Positions 7,089 through 14,042 of a stretch of 64,000 nucleotides of DNA are shown piece after piece. Each line of letters opens with the position of its first letter. Within the stretch, counting starts at the first letter, position 1. The DNA is taken from assembly GCF_006149005.1 (NCBI RefSeq), contig NZ_VBSL01000003.1, positions 310,001 through 374,000 on the forward strand, in the 5' to 3' direction. Made by a program: the position numbers and the translations under genes. Below the pieces are notes generated by a model. That model did not search any database. It worked only from the letters and a program-made list of their open reading frames with translations, and was not told the DNA's origin. The DNA is from Larkinella sp. C7. GTDB taxonomy: Bacteria; Bacteroidota; Bacteroidia; Cytophagales; Spirosomataceae.

Positions 7089-9659
7089 ATGTTCTTTTTC
7101 ATTCTTTTTTTTAGAAGACTGTATTCCCTAATCAATCGAAGATTTATCTGGACTGGTTTACTGTGGCTGATTATTCATGCCGTATTTGCCCAGAATCCGC
7201 CGGCAATCTGGTATCGTCAGCCCGCCCGCAACTGGAACGAAGCCCTGCCGGTGGGCAACGGTCGGCTGGGGGCGATGGTTTTTGGCCGCGCCGGTGACGA
7301 ACTGATTCAGTTGAACGAATCGTCGCTCTGGTCGGGCGGGCCGGTCAACCGCAATCCCAATCCCGGTGTTGCCAAGTATTTACCCGAAATTCGGGAAGCC
7401 CTTTTCCGGGAAGATTATGAAGCCGCTGCCAAACTGACGCAGCACATGCAGGGGCTCTATACGGAAGCCTACCAACCGCTGGGTGATCTGTTACTGAAAC
7501 AGGATTTTTCGGGACAACCTACGGATTACTACCGCGATCTGAATATAAAAAATGCCACGACAACCACCCGGTTTCGGGTAAATGGTGTCAATTATACCCG
7601 CGAAATCTTCGTCTCCGCGCCCGATCAGGTCGTGGTTGTGCGCCTGACGGCGGATAAGAAAGGAGCCCTGACGCTAACGGCAGCCGCCCGAAGTCCGCAT
7701 CCGGTTACGAAATCAGCACAGGGGCGCGACGAACTGGTTATTCGCGGAAAAGCCCCCGCCCACGCGGATCCGAATTACGTCAACTACAATCCGAAACCGG
7801 TTATTTACGGCGATTCTGCAGGCTGCAAAGGCATGCGTTTCGACTGGCGGGTGAAAGTTCGCTCGACGGATGGCACGGTTTCGACCGATACGGCGGGTAT
7901 TCGCATTCAAAATGCGACGGAAGCGGTTTTGCTGCTGACGGCGGCTACCAGTTTCAACGGTTTTGACAAATGCCCCGATCGGGAAGGGCGGGATGAAAAA
8001 CAACTGGCGGACGGCTACCTGAAAAAAGCACTCACCAAAACCGTTGATGCGCTTCGGAAGGCTCATTTGGTTGATTATCAACGGTATTTTAACCGCACCA
8101 GTTTTACGCTGGAAACCGCATCGGCGGTTAATCTGCCGATGGACGAACGGCTGAAGCGGTATGCCGAAGGCGGTGCCGACCCGGAACTGGAAACGCTGTA
8201 TTTTCAATTCGGGCGGTATTTACTCATTTCCAGTTCCCGCCCCGGCGGACCACCAGCCAACCTCCAGGGACTCTGGAATCCGATGGTTCGTCCACCCTGG
8301 AGCAGCAACTACACGACCAACATCAACGCCGAAATGAATTACTGGCCGGCGGAAATGGTCAACCTGTCGGAACTGCACACGCCCTTGCTGACCTGGATTG
8401 GTTACATGGCAAAAACCGGTCGTGAAACCACGAAGAACTTTTACAACGCCCGGGGCTGGACGGTTCACCACAATTCCGACATCTGGGGCGCGTCGAATCC
8501 CGTCGGCGACAAGGGCAAGGGCAGTCCGTCGTGGGCCAACTGGGCGGTGGGTGGTGCCTGGCTGAGCCAGCATCTTTACGACCATTACCTGTTTACCGGT
8601 GACAAAAAATACCTGCAAACCTATGCCTACCCACTGATGAAGGATGCGGCCCTGTTCTGCCTCGACTGGCTGGTGGCAGACCCGCAGGGACGTCTGGTAA
8701 CGGCACCGTCCACATCGCCGGAAAACGTATTTATCACGGATAAAGGCGTCAAGCAATCCGTTTCCGTAGCCACCACGATGGACATGGGGTTAATTTGGGA
8801 TGTGTTTTCGAACGTCATTCAGGCTTCGTCGCAACTGGGAATTGATGCGGATTTTCGGAAAACATTGTCCGATAAAAAAAGTAAAATGTTTCCGTTGCAG
8901 ATCGGAAAAAGCGGCAATTTGCAGGAGTGGTACAAAGACTGGCAGGACGAAGATCCGCAGCACCGCCACGTTTCGCACCTGTATGCACTGCATCCGGGTC
9001 GCGAAATTTCTCCGCTGACCACGCCCCAGTTTGCCGATGCGGCCCGCAAAACCCTCGAAATCCGGGGCGATGGCGGAACGGGCTGGAGCAAGTCCTGGAA
9101 AATCAACTTCTGGGCGCGGCTGCACGACGGCAACCATGCCTACAAACTCCTGCGCGAACTGCTGAAACTGACGGGCGTCGAAGGCACCGATTACGCCAAA
9201 GGGGGCGGCACGTATCCCAACCTGTTTTGTGCGCACCCGCCGTTCCAGATCGACGGGAATTTTGGCGGCACATCGGGCATTGGTGAAATGCTGGTGCAGA
9301 GCCACGACGGTTTGCTCAACCTGCTGCCCGCCCGACCCGATGCCTGGGCCACTGGCGAGGTGAAAGGAATGAAGACGCGGGGCGGTTATGAACTCGATAT
9401 GAGCTGGAAAAACGGCAAATTGACGCGCGTGGCCGTTCGCTCGGCGCTGGGTGGCAACTGCCGGCTGCGGGTAACGAGTGCGCTGAAGAGCGATGGGAAA
9501 ACCCGGCTTCAAACCGCCAAAGGCACCAATCCGAATGCGTTTTTTCAGCAGCCGGAAAACCGTTACCAAACGACCAAACCCGAAACCCCCGCCAACGGCG
9601 TCTATCTCTACGACCTGGCGACGGAACCGGGGAAAGAATATGTTTTGCTGGGTGTATAA
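7089..9659 (+). CDS. Glycoside hydrolase family 95 (alpha-L-fucosidase/galactosidase type)
   Basis: 857-residue exported GH95 enzyme. The family hydrolyses terminal alpha-1,2-linked L-fucose (some members L-galactose) with inversion. Family landmarks are present: the N-terminal beta-sandwich beginning IWYRQPARNWNEALPVGNGRLGAM, and the catalytic-domain motifs with Asn411 and Asn413 (NIN), Glu545 (TSPEN) and Asp722 (QIDGNFGG), matching the Asn/Asn/Glu/Asp set known from Bifidobacterium AfcA. I use the ATG at 7089, which leaves a signal peptide ending near VFAQ; a TTG at 7062 is in frame but unnecessary. No other fucose genes adjoin. A RhaT-like symporter 8 kb downstream could import a deoxysugar, but the link is weak. 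Confidence 0.9.
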   Translation: MFFFILFFRRLYSLINRRFIWTGLLWLIIHAVFAQNPPAIWYRQPARNWNEALPVGNGRLGAMVFGRAGDELIQLNESSLWSGGPVNRNPNPGVAKYLPEIREALFREDYEAAAKLTQHMQGLYTEAYQPLGDLLLKQDFSGQPTDYYRDLNIKNATTTTRFRVNGVNYTREIFVSAPDQVVVVRLTADKKGALTLTAAARSPHPVTKSAQGRDELVIRGKAPAHADPNYVNYNPKPVIYGDSAGCKGMRFDWRVKVRSTDGTVSTDTAGIRIQNATEAVLLLTAATSFNGFDKCPDREGRDEKQLADGYLKKALTKTVDALRKAHLVDYQRYFNRTSFTLETASAVNLPMDERLKRYAEGGADPELETLYFQFGRYLLISSSRPGGPPANLQGLWNPMVRPPWSSNYTTNINAEMNYWPAEMVNLSELHTPLLTWIGYMAKTGRETTKNFYNARGWTVHHNSDIWGASNPVGDKGKGSPSWANWAVGGAWLSQHLYDHYLFTGDKKYLQTYAYPLMKDAALFCLDWLVADPQGRLVTAPSTSPENVFITDKGVKQSVSVATTMDMGLIWDVFSNVIQASSQLGIDADFRKTLSDKKSKMFPLQIGKSGNLQEWYKDWQDEDPQHRHVSHLYALHPGREISPLTTPQFADAARKTLEIRGDGGTGWSKSWKINFWARLHDGNHAYKLLRELLKLTGVEGTDYAKGGGTYPNLFCAHPPFQIDGNFGGTSGIGEMLVQSHDGLLNLLPARPDAWATGEVKGMKTRGGYELDMSWKNGKLTRVAVRSALGGNCRLRVTSALKSDGKTRLQTAKGTNPNAFFQQPENRYQTTKPETPANGVYLYDLATEPGKEYVLLGV

Positions 9660-9779
9660 GACAAGAGCGTCAGGAAGTGAGAACAGACACCGGAGATTGG
9701 TCACCCGTTTTCCGTCTCAGATTTCCTGTCTCACTTCTTTACTCTTTTGTCTCACTTCTTTATTCTATTGTCTTATTCC
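9657..9779. repeat. Imperfect palindromic spacer with iterated TCTCACTTC motifs
   Basis: Starting at the GH95 stop codon, the left arm (from about 9655, TAAGACAAGAG then GGAAGTGAGAACAGAC) is the rough inverse complement of the right arm (about 9716-9779). The right arm holds three spaced copies of a TCTCACTTC/GTCTCAC-type unit and ends in TTGTCTTA. The arms can fold into a long imperfect stem. It may act as a terminator for GH95. It belongs to the same structural class as the spacers at 10245, 51687 and 55148, but with a different core motif. Confidence 0.55.
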
Positions 9780-9806
9780 TAACGAGTTACCCTTACTTTT
9801 ACTACC

Positions 9807-10244
9807 ATGAAAACCCTGAAATGCCTGCTTGTATTGTTGTTGCTAACCGGCAACCTGATGGCCACCGAGCCCGGTAAAAAAGACGAGAAACAGGCCGTCG
9901 AGCAAGCCGTTGAGAAGCTGCGGAAAGGCATTATCGATGCCGATCAGGCCACGCTCGAATCCCTCGTCACCGATCAACTGACGTACGGACACTCCAATGG
10001 ATTGCTGGAAGACAAAACCGCCTTTGTCAAAGCCCTGGTGAGCAAAGAGTCTGATTTTGTGACGATTGACCTGGCCGATCAGAGCATTTCCATCGTGGAT
10101 AACACCGCCTGGGTCCGGCACAAACTGTCGGGAACGACCAACAACAAGGGCGTGGCCGGAACGGTCAAACTCTCGGTTTTGCTGGTTTGGGTCAAGCAGA
10201 AAGGCGACTGGAAATTGCTGGCCCGACAGGCGGTTAAGATTTAA
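9807..10244 (+). CDS. Exported NTF2-like (DUF4440-type) small protein
   Basis: 145-residue protein with a signal peptide (MKTLKCLLVLLLLTGNLMATE) and one NTF2-like/SnoaL-type cone domain. Signs of this fold are the paired N-terminal helix (AVEQAVEKLRKGIIDADQATLESLV), the LTYGHSNG turn, and the alternating strands ending VWVKQKGDWKLLARQAVKI, a typical DUF4440 C-terminus. Members bind or transform small molecules, but many have no known role and no catalytic residues can be assigned. It is monocistronic, with the palindromic spacer beginning directly at its stop codon. Confidence 0.72.
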   Translation: MKTLKCLLVLLLLTGNLMATEPGKKDEKQAVEQAVEKLRKGIIDADQATLESLVTDQLTYGHSNGLLEDKTAFVKALVSKESDFVTIDLADQSISIVDNTAWVRHKLSGTTNNKGVAGTVKLSVLLVWVKQKGDWKLLARQAVKI

Positions 10245-10342
10245 GTTTACGGTTTACCGTATTCGGTTTAAAGCTTACGGTGTGGTTCCCCGCCGGGACT
10301 GATGCACCGTAAACTTTAAATCGAATACGGTAAACCGAATAC
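10245..10342. repeat. Long imperfect palindrome between convergent genes (TTTACGG/ATTCGG type)
   Basis: Left arm 10245-10282 and right arm 10305-10342, 38 nt each, are inverse complements with a few mismatches around a 22-nt GC-rich loop. The arms contain iterated GTTTACGG/TATTCGG units. The element fills the gap between the plus-strand NTF2-like gene (stop 10244) and the minus-strand YdeI-like gene (stop 10349), so it could be a bidirectional terminator. Its motif is shared with the spacer at 55148-55238. Confidence 0.7.
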
Positions 10343-10348
10343 CGCCTT

Positions 10349-10828
10349 TCACTTCTCCGAGAACTTTTGCTTCCTCAGCAACCGGTTGATGGTTTCGGCC
10401 AGGCGGTCAATTTTGGTTTCTTCGCTTTTGGCCGAATCGATCCAGTCAATGTATGCTTTTTGCTCGGCTTTCGTGTAGCTTAAAAACGTTTGATGGGCGG
10501 CTGGTTCGTCTTCCAGGCAGAGCAGCAGGTCTTTTGGTGTATCGACCGGAGCCTGAGCGGGATACAACACCACCTCCACCCAATCGCCCGCTTTCTTCCC
10601 GATCTGCTTCCTGATTTCGGCCTTCACTGCCAGGAACAACTGGCCATTGCCCATCGGCATCAGGCTGTAGTTTTGGATCGCGTAGCCGTCGATCGTGCCG
10701 TTCACCTTTACCCAGTTGAAATACGCTTTTTTATCCGGTTTCACATCGGGCAGGGCGGCATACGTCCAGCCCCCTTTCCCCTGAAATTTTTCCAACAGAT
10801 ACGAGCCATTGACCAACGGTTTTTCCAT
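10349..10828 (-). CDS. YdeI/OmpD-associated family protein with DUF1905-like N-terminus
   Basis: 159-residue cytoplasmic protein. The first half (GGWTYAALPDVKP, VNGTIDGYAIQNYSLMPMGNGQLFLAVKAEIRKQIGKKAGDWVEVVLY) is the DUF1905 beta-barrel. The second half (LEDEPAAHQTFLSYTKAEQKAYIDWIDSAKSEETKIDRLAETINRLLR) is the bacteriocin-protection YdeI/OmpD-associated helical domain, whose YIDWI-SAK-ET-R core is conserved. Function is not established for this fusion type. It is probably monocistronic from the promoter-like box at 10861-10868. Confidence 0.82.
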   Translation of the reverse strand: MEKPLVNGSYLLEKFQGKGGWTYAALPDVKPDKKAYFNWVKVNGTIDGYAIQNYSLMPMGNGQLFLAVKAEIRKQIGKKAGDWVEVVLYPAQAPVDTPKDLLLCLEDEPAAHQTFLSYTKAEQKAYIDWIDSAKSEETKIDRLAETINRLLRKQKFSEK

Positions 10829-10860
10829 AGCAGTAAGGCGGCCGATTCAACGCCATTGCC

Positions 10861-10868
10861 CAAAGATA
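10861..10868 (-). promoter_or_regulatory. Putative -7 element for the YdeI-like gene
   Basis: The minus strand reads TATCTTTG, matching TAnnTTTG, 33 nt before the start at 10828. No -33 TTG is seen at the usual spacing. Confidence 0.4.
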
Positions 10869-10918
10869 GGCATAAAAAAAGGCGCTGAATAGCCTGCGAA
10901 GGCTGGAAAAATCTGCTT

Positions 10919-11665
10919 TTATCGACCGGTATTCAACGCCAGAAAGGCTTCTTCGGGTGAGGAGAGGAAGAGTTTGTAGAGCGTTGCGGTGTTGCCGACA
11001 TGGATTTCGTAGGTGTCTGTTTCCAGGGCCGTCAGCAGGTCCTGGGCTACGACCGTGGGTGAGATGCCGTTGATGCCGCCAATTTCCTGCGAGAAATCGG
11101 TATTGACCAATGGCGGCATCAATTCAAACACTTTGATGGCCGTATCTTTCGCCAGCGTATACCGCATCGCTTGTGTGTAGGCGTGCAAGGCAGCTTTGCT
11201 GGCCGAGTAAGTGGCTGTGGTGTGGCCGGGAACAAAAGCGACAATGGACGAGACATTGACCAGCGCGGCCTCGCTTTGTTTTTTCAGGAGTGGCAATAGC
11301 TTTTCCGTCAGGCTGATGATGGAAAGGTAGTTCGTCGTCATTTCCTCCCCGGCTTTGTCGCTCGCCTGAATGCCATCTTCGGACAAAGAATAATAGAATG
11401 CCCGGCCGGCGTTGTTGATGACCAGATTCAGGGTTGGGAAATCTTTGTTCAAGCGTTTCACCAACTGATCGACATCCGCCGGATTGCTGACGTCGGAGAC
11501 GATGGCCGTGGTGTTGTCCAGTTGCGCTGCGGCCTGTTGCAGTCGTTCGGCATTCCGGCCGGTGATGATGACCTGATTGCCACGTTGAGCGAATAATTTG
11601 GCGATTTCAAAACCGATCCCGGCACTGCCGCCCGTAATTAAAACCGTGTTGTTCTGCGTTTTCAT
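10919..11665 (-). CDS. DltE-like short-chain dehydrogenase controlled by the adjoining TetR
   Basis: 248-residue classical SDR with a complete active site: TGGSAGIG cofactor loop, NNAG, the Ser of NVSSIVAF, and YSASK. It resembles the DltE subgroup of SDRs. Substrate is unknown. The start is set at the ATG at 11665 (MKTQNNTVLITGG). An in-frame start at 11731 would put the palindromic operator 11702-11723 inside the coding region. The gene follows the TetR gene in the same direction, with that operator in the gap, so it is very likely a direct repression target. Confidence 0.88.
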   Translation of the reverse strand: MKTQNNTVLITGGSAGIGFEIAKLFAQRGNQVIITGRNAERLQQAAAQLDNTTAIVSDVSNPADVDQLVKRLNKDFPTLNLVINNAGRAFYYSLSEDGIQASDKAGEEMTTNYLSIISLTEKLLPLLKKQSEAALVNVSSIVAFVPGHTTATYSASKAALHAYTQAMRYTLAKDTAIKVFELMPPLVNTDFSQEIGGINGISPTVVAQDLLTALETDTYEIHVGNTATLYKLFLSSPEEAFLALNTGR

Positions 11666-11701
11666 GGTTGTAAAATAGACTGTGAATTGATTGGATAACT
11701 G

Positions 11702-11723
11702 ATATATACCGATCGGTATATAT
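11702..11723. promoter_or_regulatory. Palindromic TetR operator upstream of the SDR gene
   Basis: Perfect 22-bp palindrome with the core TATACCGATCGGTATA, placed between the TetR stop (11738) and the SDR start (11665). The same core recurs at 12357-12374 just before the TetR start. Two copies of one perfect palindrome in front of both genes of a tetR-target pair is the usual arrangement of an autoregulated TetR circuit. Confidence 0.85.
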
Positions 11724-11737
11724 GGACTCAAAAAAAA

Positions 11738-12349
11738 TTAAGGTGATGATTTTATTTCGATGTCGGCCACCATTTTCCGGGCGGTTTCCAGCACCGTATC
11801 CAGATAAAACGGATTTTGGGTCGTCCGGGCGATGAAAATACCGCCCTGAATGAGCGCAACCAGCGTAACGGCCACTTTTTCGGCATCCGTATCCGCCTGA
11901 AACTCGGTTGCCTGAATGCCCATTTGAACGATGGAAGCCAGTTCGGTCTGCGTTTCGATCAGTTCTTCCGCTACGCGTTGCCGTAGGGGTTCGTGCGTAT
12001 CATCGGCTTCAACGCCCGCATTCAGCAGCGGACAACCGCCTTCCGGAAATTGCTGAATTTCTTCCCGACTGAACAGATCGATAAAGGCCAGCAGCTTTTC
12101 TTTCGGACGAACAGCCCGGCTGAGTCGGGCCCGAACCAGCTTGTTCCGGCGGGCGGCATTGAAATTGAAAACCGCCAGGGCAACATCTTCTTTGTTCTCG
12201 AAATTTCCGTAAATGCTGCCCTTCGTCAGCCGCGTAGCCGAGGTCAGATCCGATAGCGACGTGCCTGCATACCCCTTCTTGTTGAAAATACCGGCGGCAG
12301 TTTCAATGATGAATTGGCGGGTGGCTTCCGATCGCGGGGTAAATTTCAT
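11738..12349 (-). CDS. TetR/AcrR-family repressor
   Basis: 203-residue TetR-type regulator. The N-terminal helix-turn-helix spans about residues 8-52 (RQFIIETAAGIFNKKGYAGTSLSDLT, then TRLTKGSIYGNFENKEDVALAVF), followed by an all-helical ligand-binding domain that includes a GGCPLLNAG loop. The start is the ATG at 12349; an upstream in-frame ATG at 12409 would place the operator 12357-12374 within the gene. It probably represses itself and the downstream SDR through the twin palindromes. The inducer is unknown, perhaps a toxic aldehyde, ketone or quinone handled by the SDR. Confidence 0.9.
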   Translation of the reverse strand: MKFTPRSEATRQFIIETAAGIFNKKGYAGTSLSDLTSATRLTKGSIYGNFENKEDVALAVFNFNAARRNKLVRARLSRAVRPKEKLLAFIDLFSREEIQQFPEGGCPLLNAGVEADDTHEPLRQRVAEELIETQTELASIVQMGIQATEFQADTDAEKVAVTLVALIQGGIFIARTTQNPFYLDTVLETARKMVADIEIKSSP

Positions 12350-12356
12350 GCTGCAA

Positions 12357-12374
12357 ATATACCGATCGGTATAT
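12357..12374. promoter_or_regulatory. Palindromic TetR autoregulatory operator
   Basis: Perfect 18-bp palindrome containing TATACCGATCGGTATA, 7 nt upstream of the TetR ATG at 12349. A repressor bound here would cover the start of the transcript or the ribosome site. It is the second copy of the operator at 11702-11723. Confidence 0.85.
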
Positions 12375-12401
12375 AAAGTGCAAACTATTTCTGATTTTTT
12401 T

Positions 12402-12440
12402 TCAGGCACCGCTCATTCGGGCTGAGTGAGCGGTGCCTGA
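12402..12440 (-). terminator. Stem-loop between the DUF4153 gene and tetR
   Basis: A perfect 14-bp stem (12402-12415 with 12427-12440) encloses an 11-nt loop. It lies 48 nt beyond the DUF4153 stop. On the minus strand it is followed by A residues rather than T, so it is not a canonical intrinsic terminator, but it is the only strong structure separating the two transcription units. Confidence 0.5.
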
Positions 12441-12487
12441 TTTCGAACCGCTGATGAGACAGGTCGTGATGAATACGGGGCAATACG

Positions 12488-13732
12488 CTATTTAAACCCA
12501 AACAAAACCGGAAACAGGAAGGTAACAATAATGGTCCACAGGGCGTAAACGGGCAGGTAGAAGGCGGTGGCTTTTCCGACGCTGGCTATCGTTGTCTTCC
12601 TGGAAAGGACCCTGAAAAGTTGCGTGGTTACCAGCAGAAGATGGATTAAAATTAAAACATTACTGCCCAGCACGGCGGTCCGGTTGGGCGTGATGCCCCA
12701 TTCTGAAATCCGGAACAGGATGGCCGATAACGCAATGCCATTTACCACGATTGTGATGGCCGATAGCAGGAAAAGTATCCAGATTTCCAACTGGCTTTTT
12801 GTGGTTTTCGATGTTTCTGCGACGGAAAAAAAGATGATGGCCATAACGCCAACCAATAACGCATTGAACAGCAGTAAAAACTCCCGGTCGTTGTAGGGAT
12901 CTTTGCCGGAATAAACGATGGCTACGAGATAAATAACCAGCATGACAACGACCAGCGGACTGAATATTTTAGCGATCACCGGTGAAACTTTACCGACTAA
13001 TTGCGGATTGGTCTGGGTGAGATACGTGCCTATGATGGGAGCCGCAGAAAGCCCGAAAATGCCGAAGTAATCGAAATAAAGTTTTTCAATCTCAAAACCG
13101 ATCAATTTGAAAAGGCCGATGGTTAAACCGGTCATGATGCCACCGGCGATCAGGATGAGGGTGGTCATGACGATCAGGTCGCCGTTGTACCTCAAATAGT
13201 TAAGCCGTTTCTCGTCGGCAGTACCCGTCTCTCCGACAAAGGCAAAACCGAGTAGTGACCATAGAAATAAAACAACGTGAATACACGCTAAATCCAGGGT
13301 GTCGCTTCTTTTAACGTCGGGTAGAAAATTGATAAAAAGTATAGCTACGAGGATTGAGATCGCTATAAAAATAAGCTTACCCATCGATAATTTATTCTTC
13401 CAGGCAAAGTAGGCCGCCAGGACCGGAAAAATGATAAAACCGATGTTTCGGGTGTAAAAATATTCTTCATCGATGGATAAAAGTACCGGTAACTTGGCGA
13501 TGCCACCGGCCACAAGAGAAGCGACAAAGACAACCATCAGGTCTTTCCGCGACCCCCAGGAAATGTCTTCACTCGCGAAATTGATTCGTTCGTTCCAGAA
13601 GGTAAGCAGGGTGTTGTCTTTTAGTTCGGGATAGAGCGCTTTGAATGCGCGCTTAAACGTTGGTTTGTCGGCTCTATACAATCTCTCAAGCTGTCCGGGG
13701 TTGTCGAGATTTGATAGAATTTCATCTTTCAT
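12488..13732 (-). CDS. DUF4153-family integral membrane protein
   Basis: 414-residue protein with a soluble N-terminus of about 65 residues (MKDEILSNLDNPGQLERLYRADKPTFKRAFKALYP) followed by about eleven hydrophobic segments. The arrangement and the C-terminal RISEWGITPNRTAVLGSNVLILIHL stretch match DUF4153 membrane proteins, a family of unknown function often linked to sensing or antiporter genes. No catalytic motif is recognisable. It is a single-gene unit with a full -33/-7 promoter about 150 nt upstream and therefore a long 5' leader. Confidence 0.75.
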   Translation of the reverse strand: MKDEILSNLDNPGQLERLYRADKPTFKRAFKALYPELKDNTLLTFWNERINFASEDISWGSRKDLMVVFVASLVAGGIAKLPVLLSIDEEYFYTRNIGFIIFPVLAAYFAWKNKLSMGKLIFIAISILVAILFINFLPDVKRSDTLDLACIHVVLFLWSLLGFAFVGETGTADEKRLNYLRYNGDLIVMTTLILIAGGIMTGLTIGLFKLIGFEIEKLYFDYFGIFGLSAAPIIGTYLTQTNPQLVGKVSPVIAKIFSPLVVVMLVIYLVAIVYSGKDPYNDREFLLLFNALLVGVMAIIFFSVAETSKTTKSQLEIWILFLLSAITIVVNGIALSAILFRISEWGITPNRTAVLGSNVLILIHLLLVTTQLFRVLSRKTTIASVGKATAFYLPVYALWTIIVTFLFPVLFGFK

Positions 13733-13885
13733 GACACAGTAGTTTAAAATGAATACGATTTGTTTCTCCGCTTTTAAAAAAGGTTGACCATAGCCCTTCC
13801 GAACATTGCCGCACTGGATGAGTGTATCTCAGCAGTATTCCGAACAGCATCTAATTGTTGTTTTTACTAAAAGTACTTTGTGATC

Positions 13886-13915
13886 CAAAGTTAAAAACAA
13901 ATTGGTAACATGCAA
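13886..13915 (-). promoter_or_regulatory. Putative promoter of the DUF4153 gene
   Basis: The minus strand reads TTG (13915-13913), 19 nt, then TAACTTTG (13893-13886), a full Bacteroidota -33/-7 pair. The transcript would begin near 13879, leaving a leader of about 145 nt before the ATG at 13732. Confidence 0.5.
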
Positions 13916-13984
13916 GAGCAGCACCAATTAATAGTTGCGGTTTTTATACCGGGCGTTCTGAATCAACCCAAGCAATCGCTATTT

Positions 13985-14020
13985 ACGCCAAAAGCCACTC
14001 CCCGGAGTGGCTTTTGGCGT
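13985..14020 (-). terminator. Strong stem-loop after the M16 protease gene
   Basis: A 17-bp perfect inverted repeat (13985-14001 with 14004-14020) with almost no loop, starting 22 nt past the protease stop at 14043. It has only short T runs on either side. It probably terminates the protease transcript. Confidence 0.65.
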
Positions 14021-14042
14021 AATTGTATTTTCAATTCCGGAT

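Larger units (their letters stand above)
13733..14042. other. 310-bp intergenic region
   Basis: It contains the minus-strand promoter of the DUF4153 gene (13886-13915), a leader of about 150 nt for that gene, and the strong stem-loop 13985-14020 that ends the M16 protease gene. A plus-strand open frame here runs through that stem-loop and is not credible as a gene. Confidence 0.6.

Noticed and set aside
10872-10910. Possible terminator after the TetR-controlled SDR (short AGCCT/AGGCT stem and a T7 run on the minus strand).
   Set aside because: The stem is only 5 bp and the T run is about 10 nt away from it, so I do not count it as a supported terminator.
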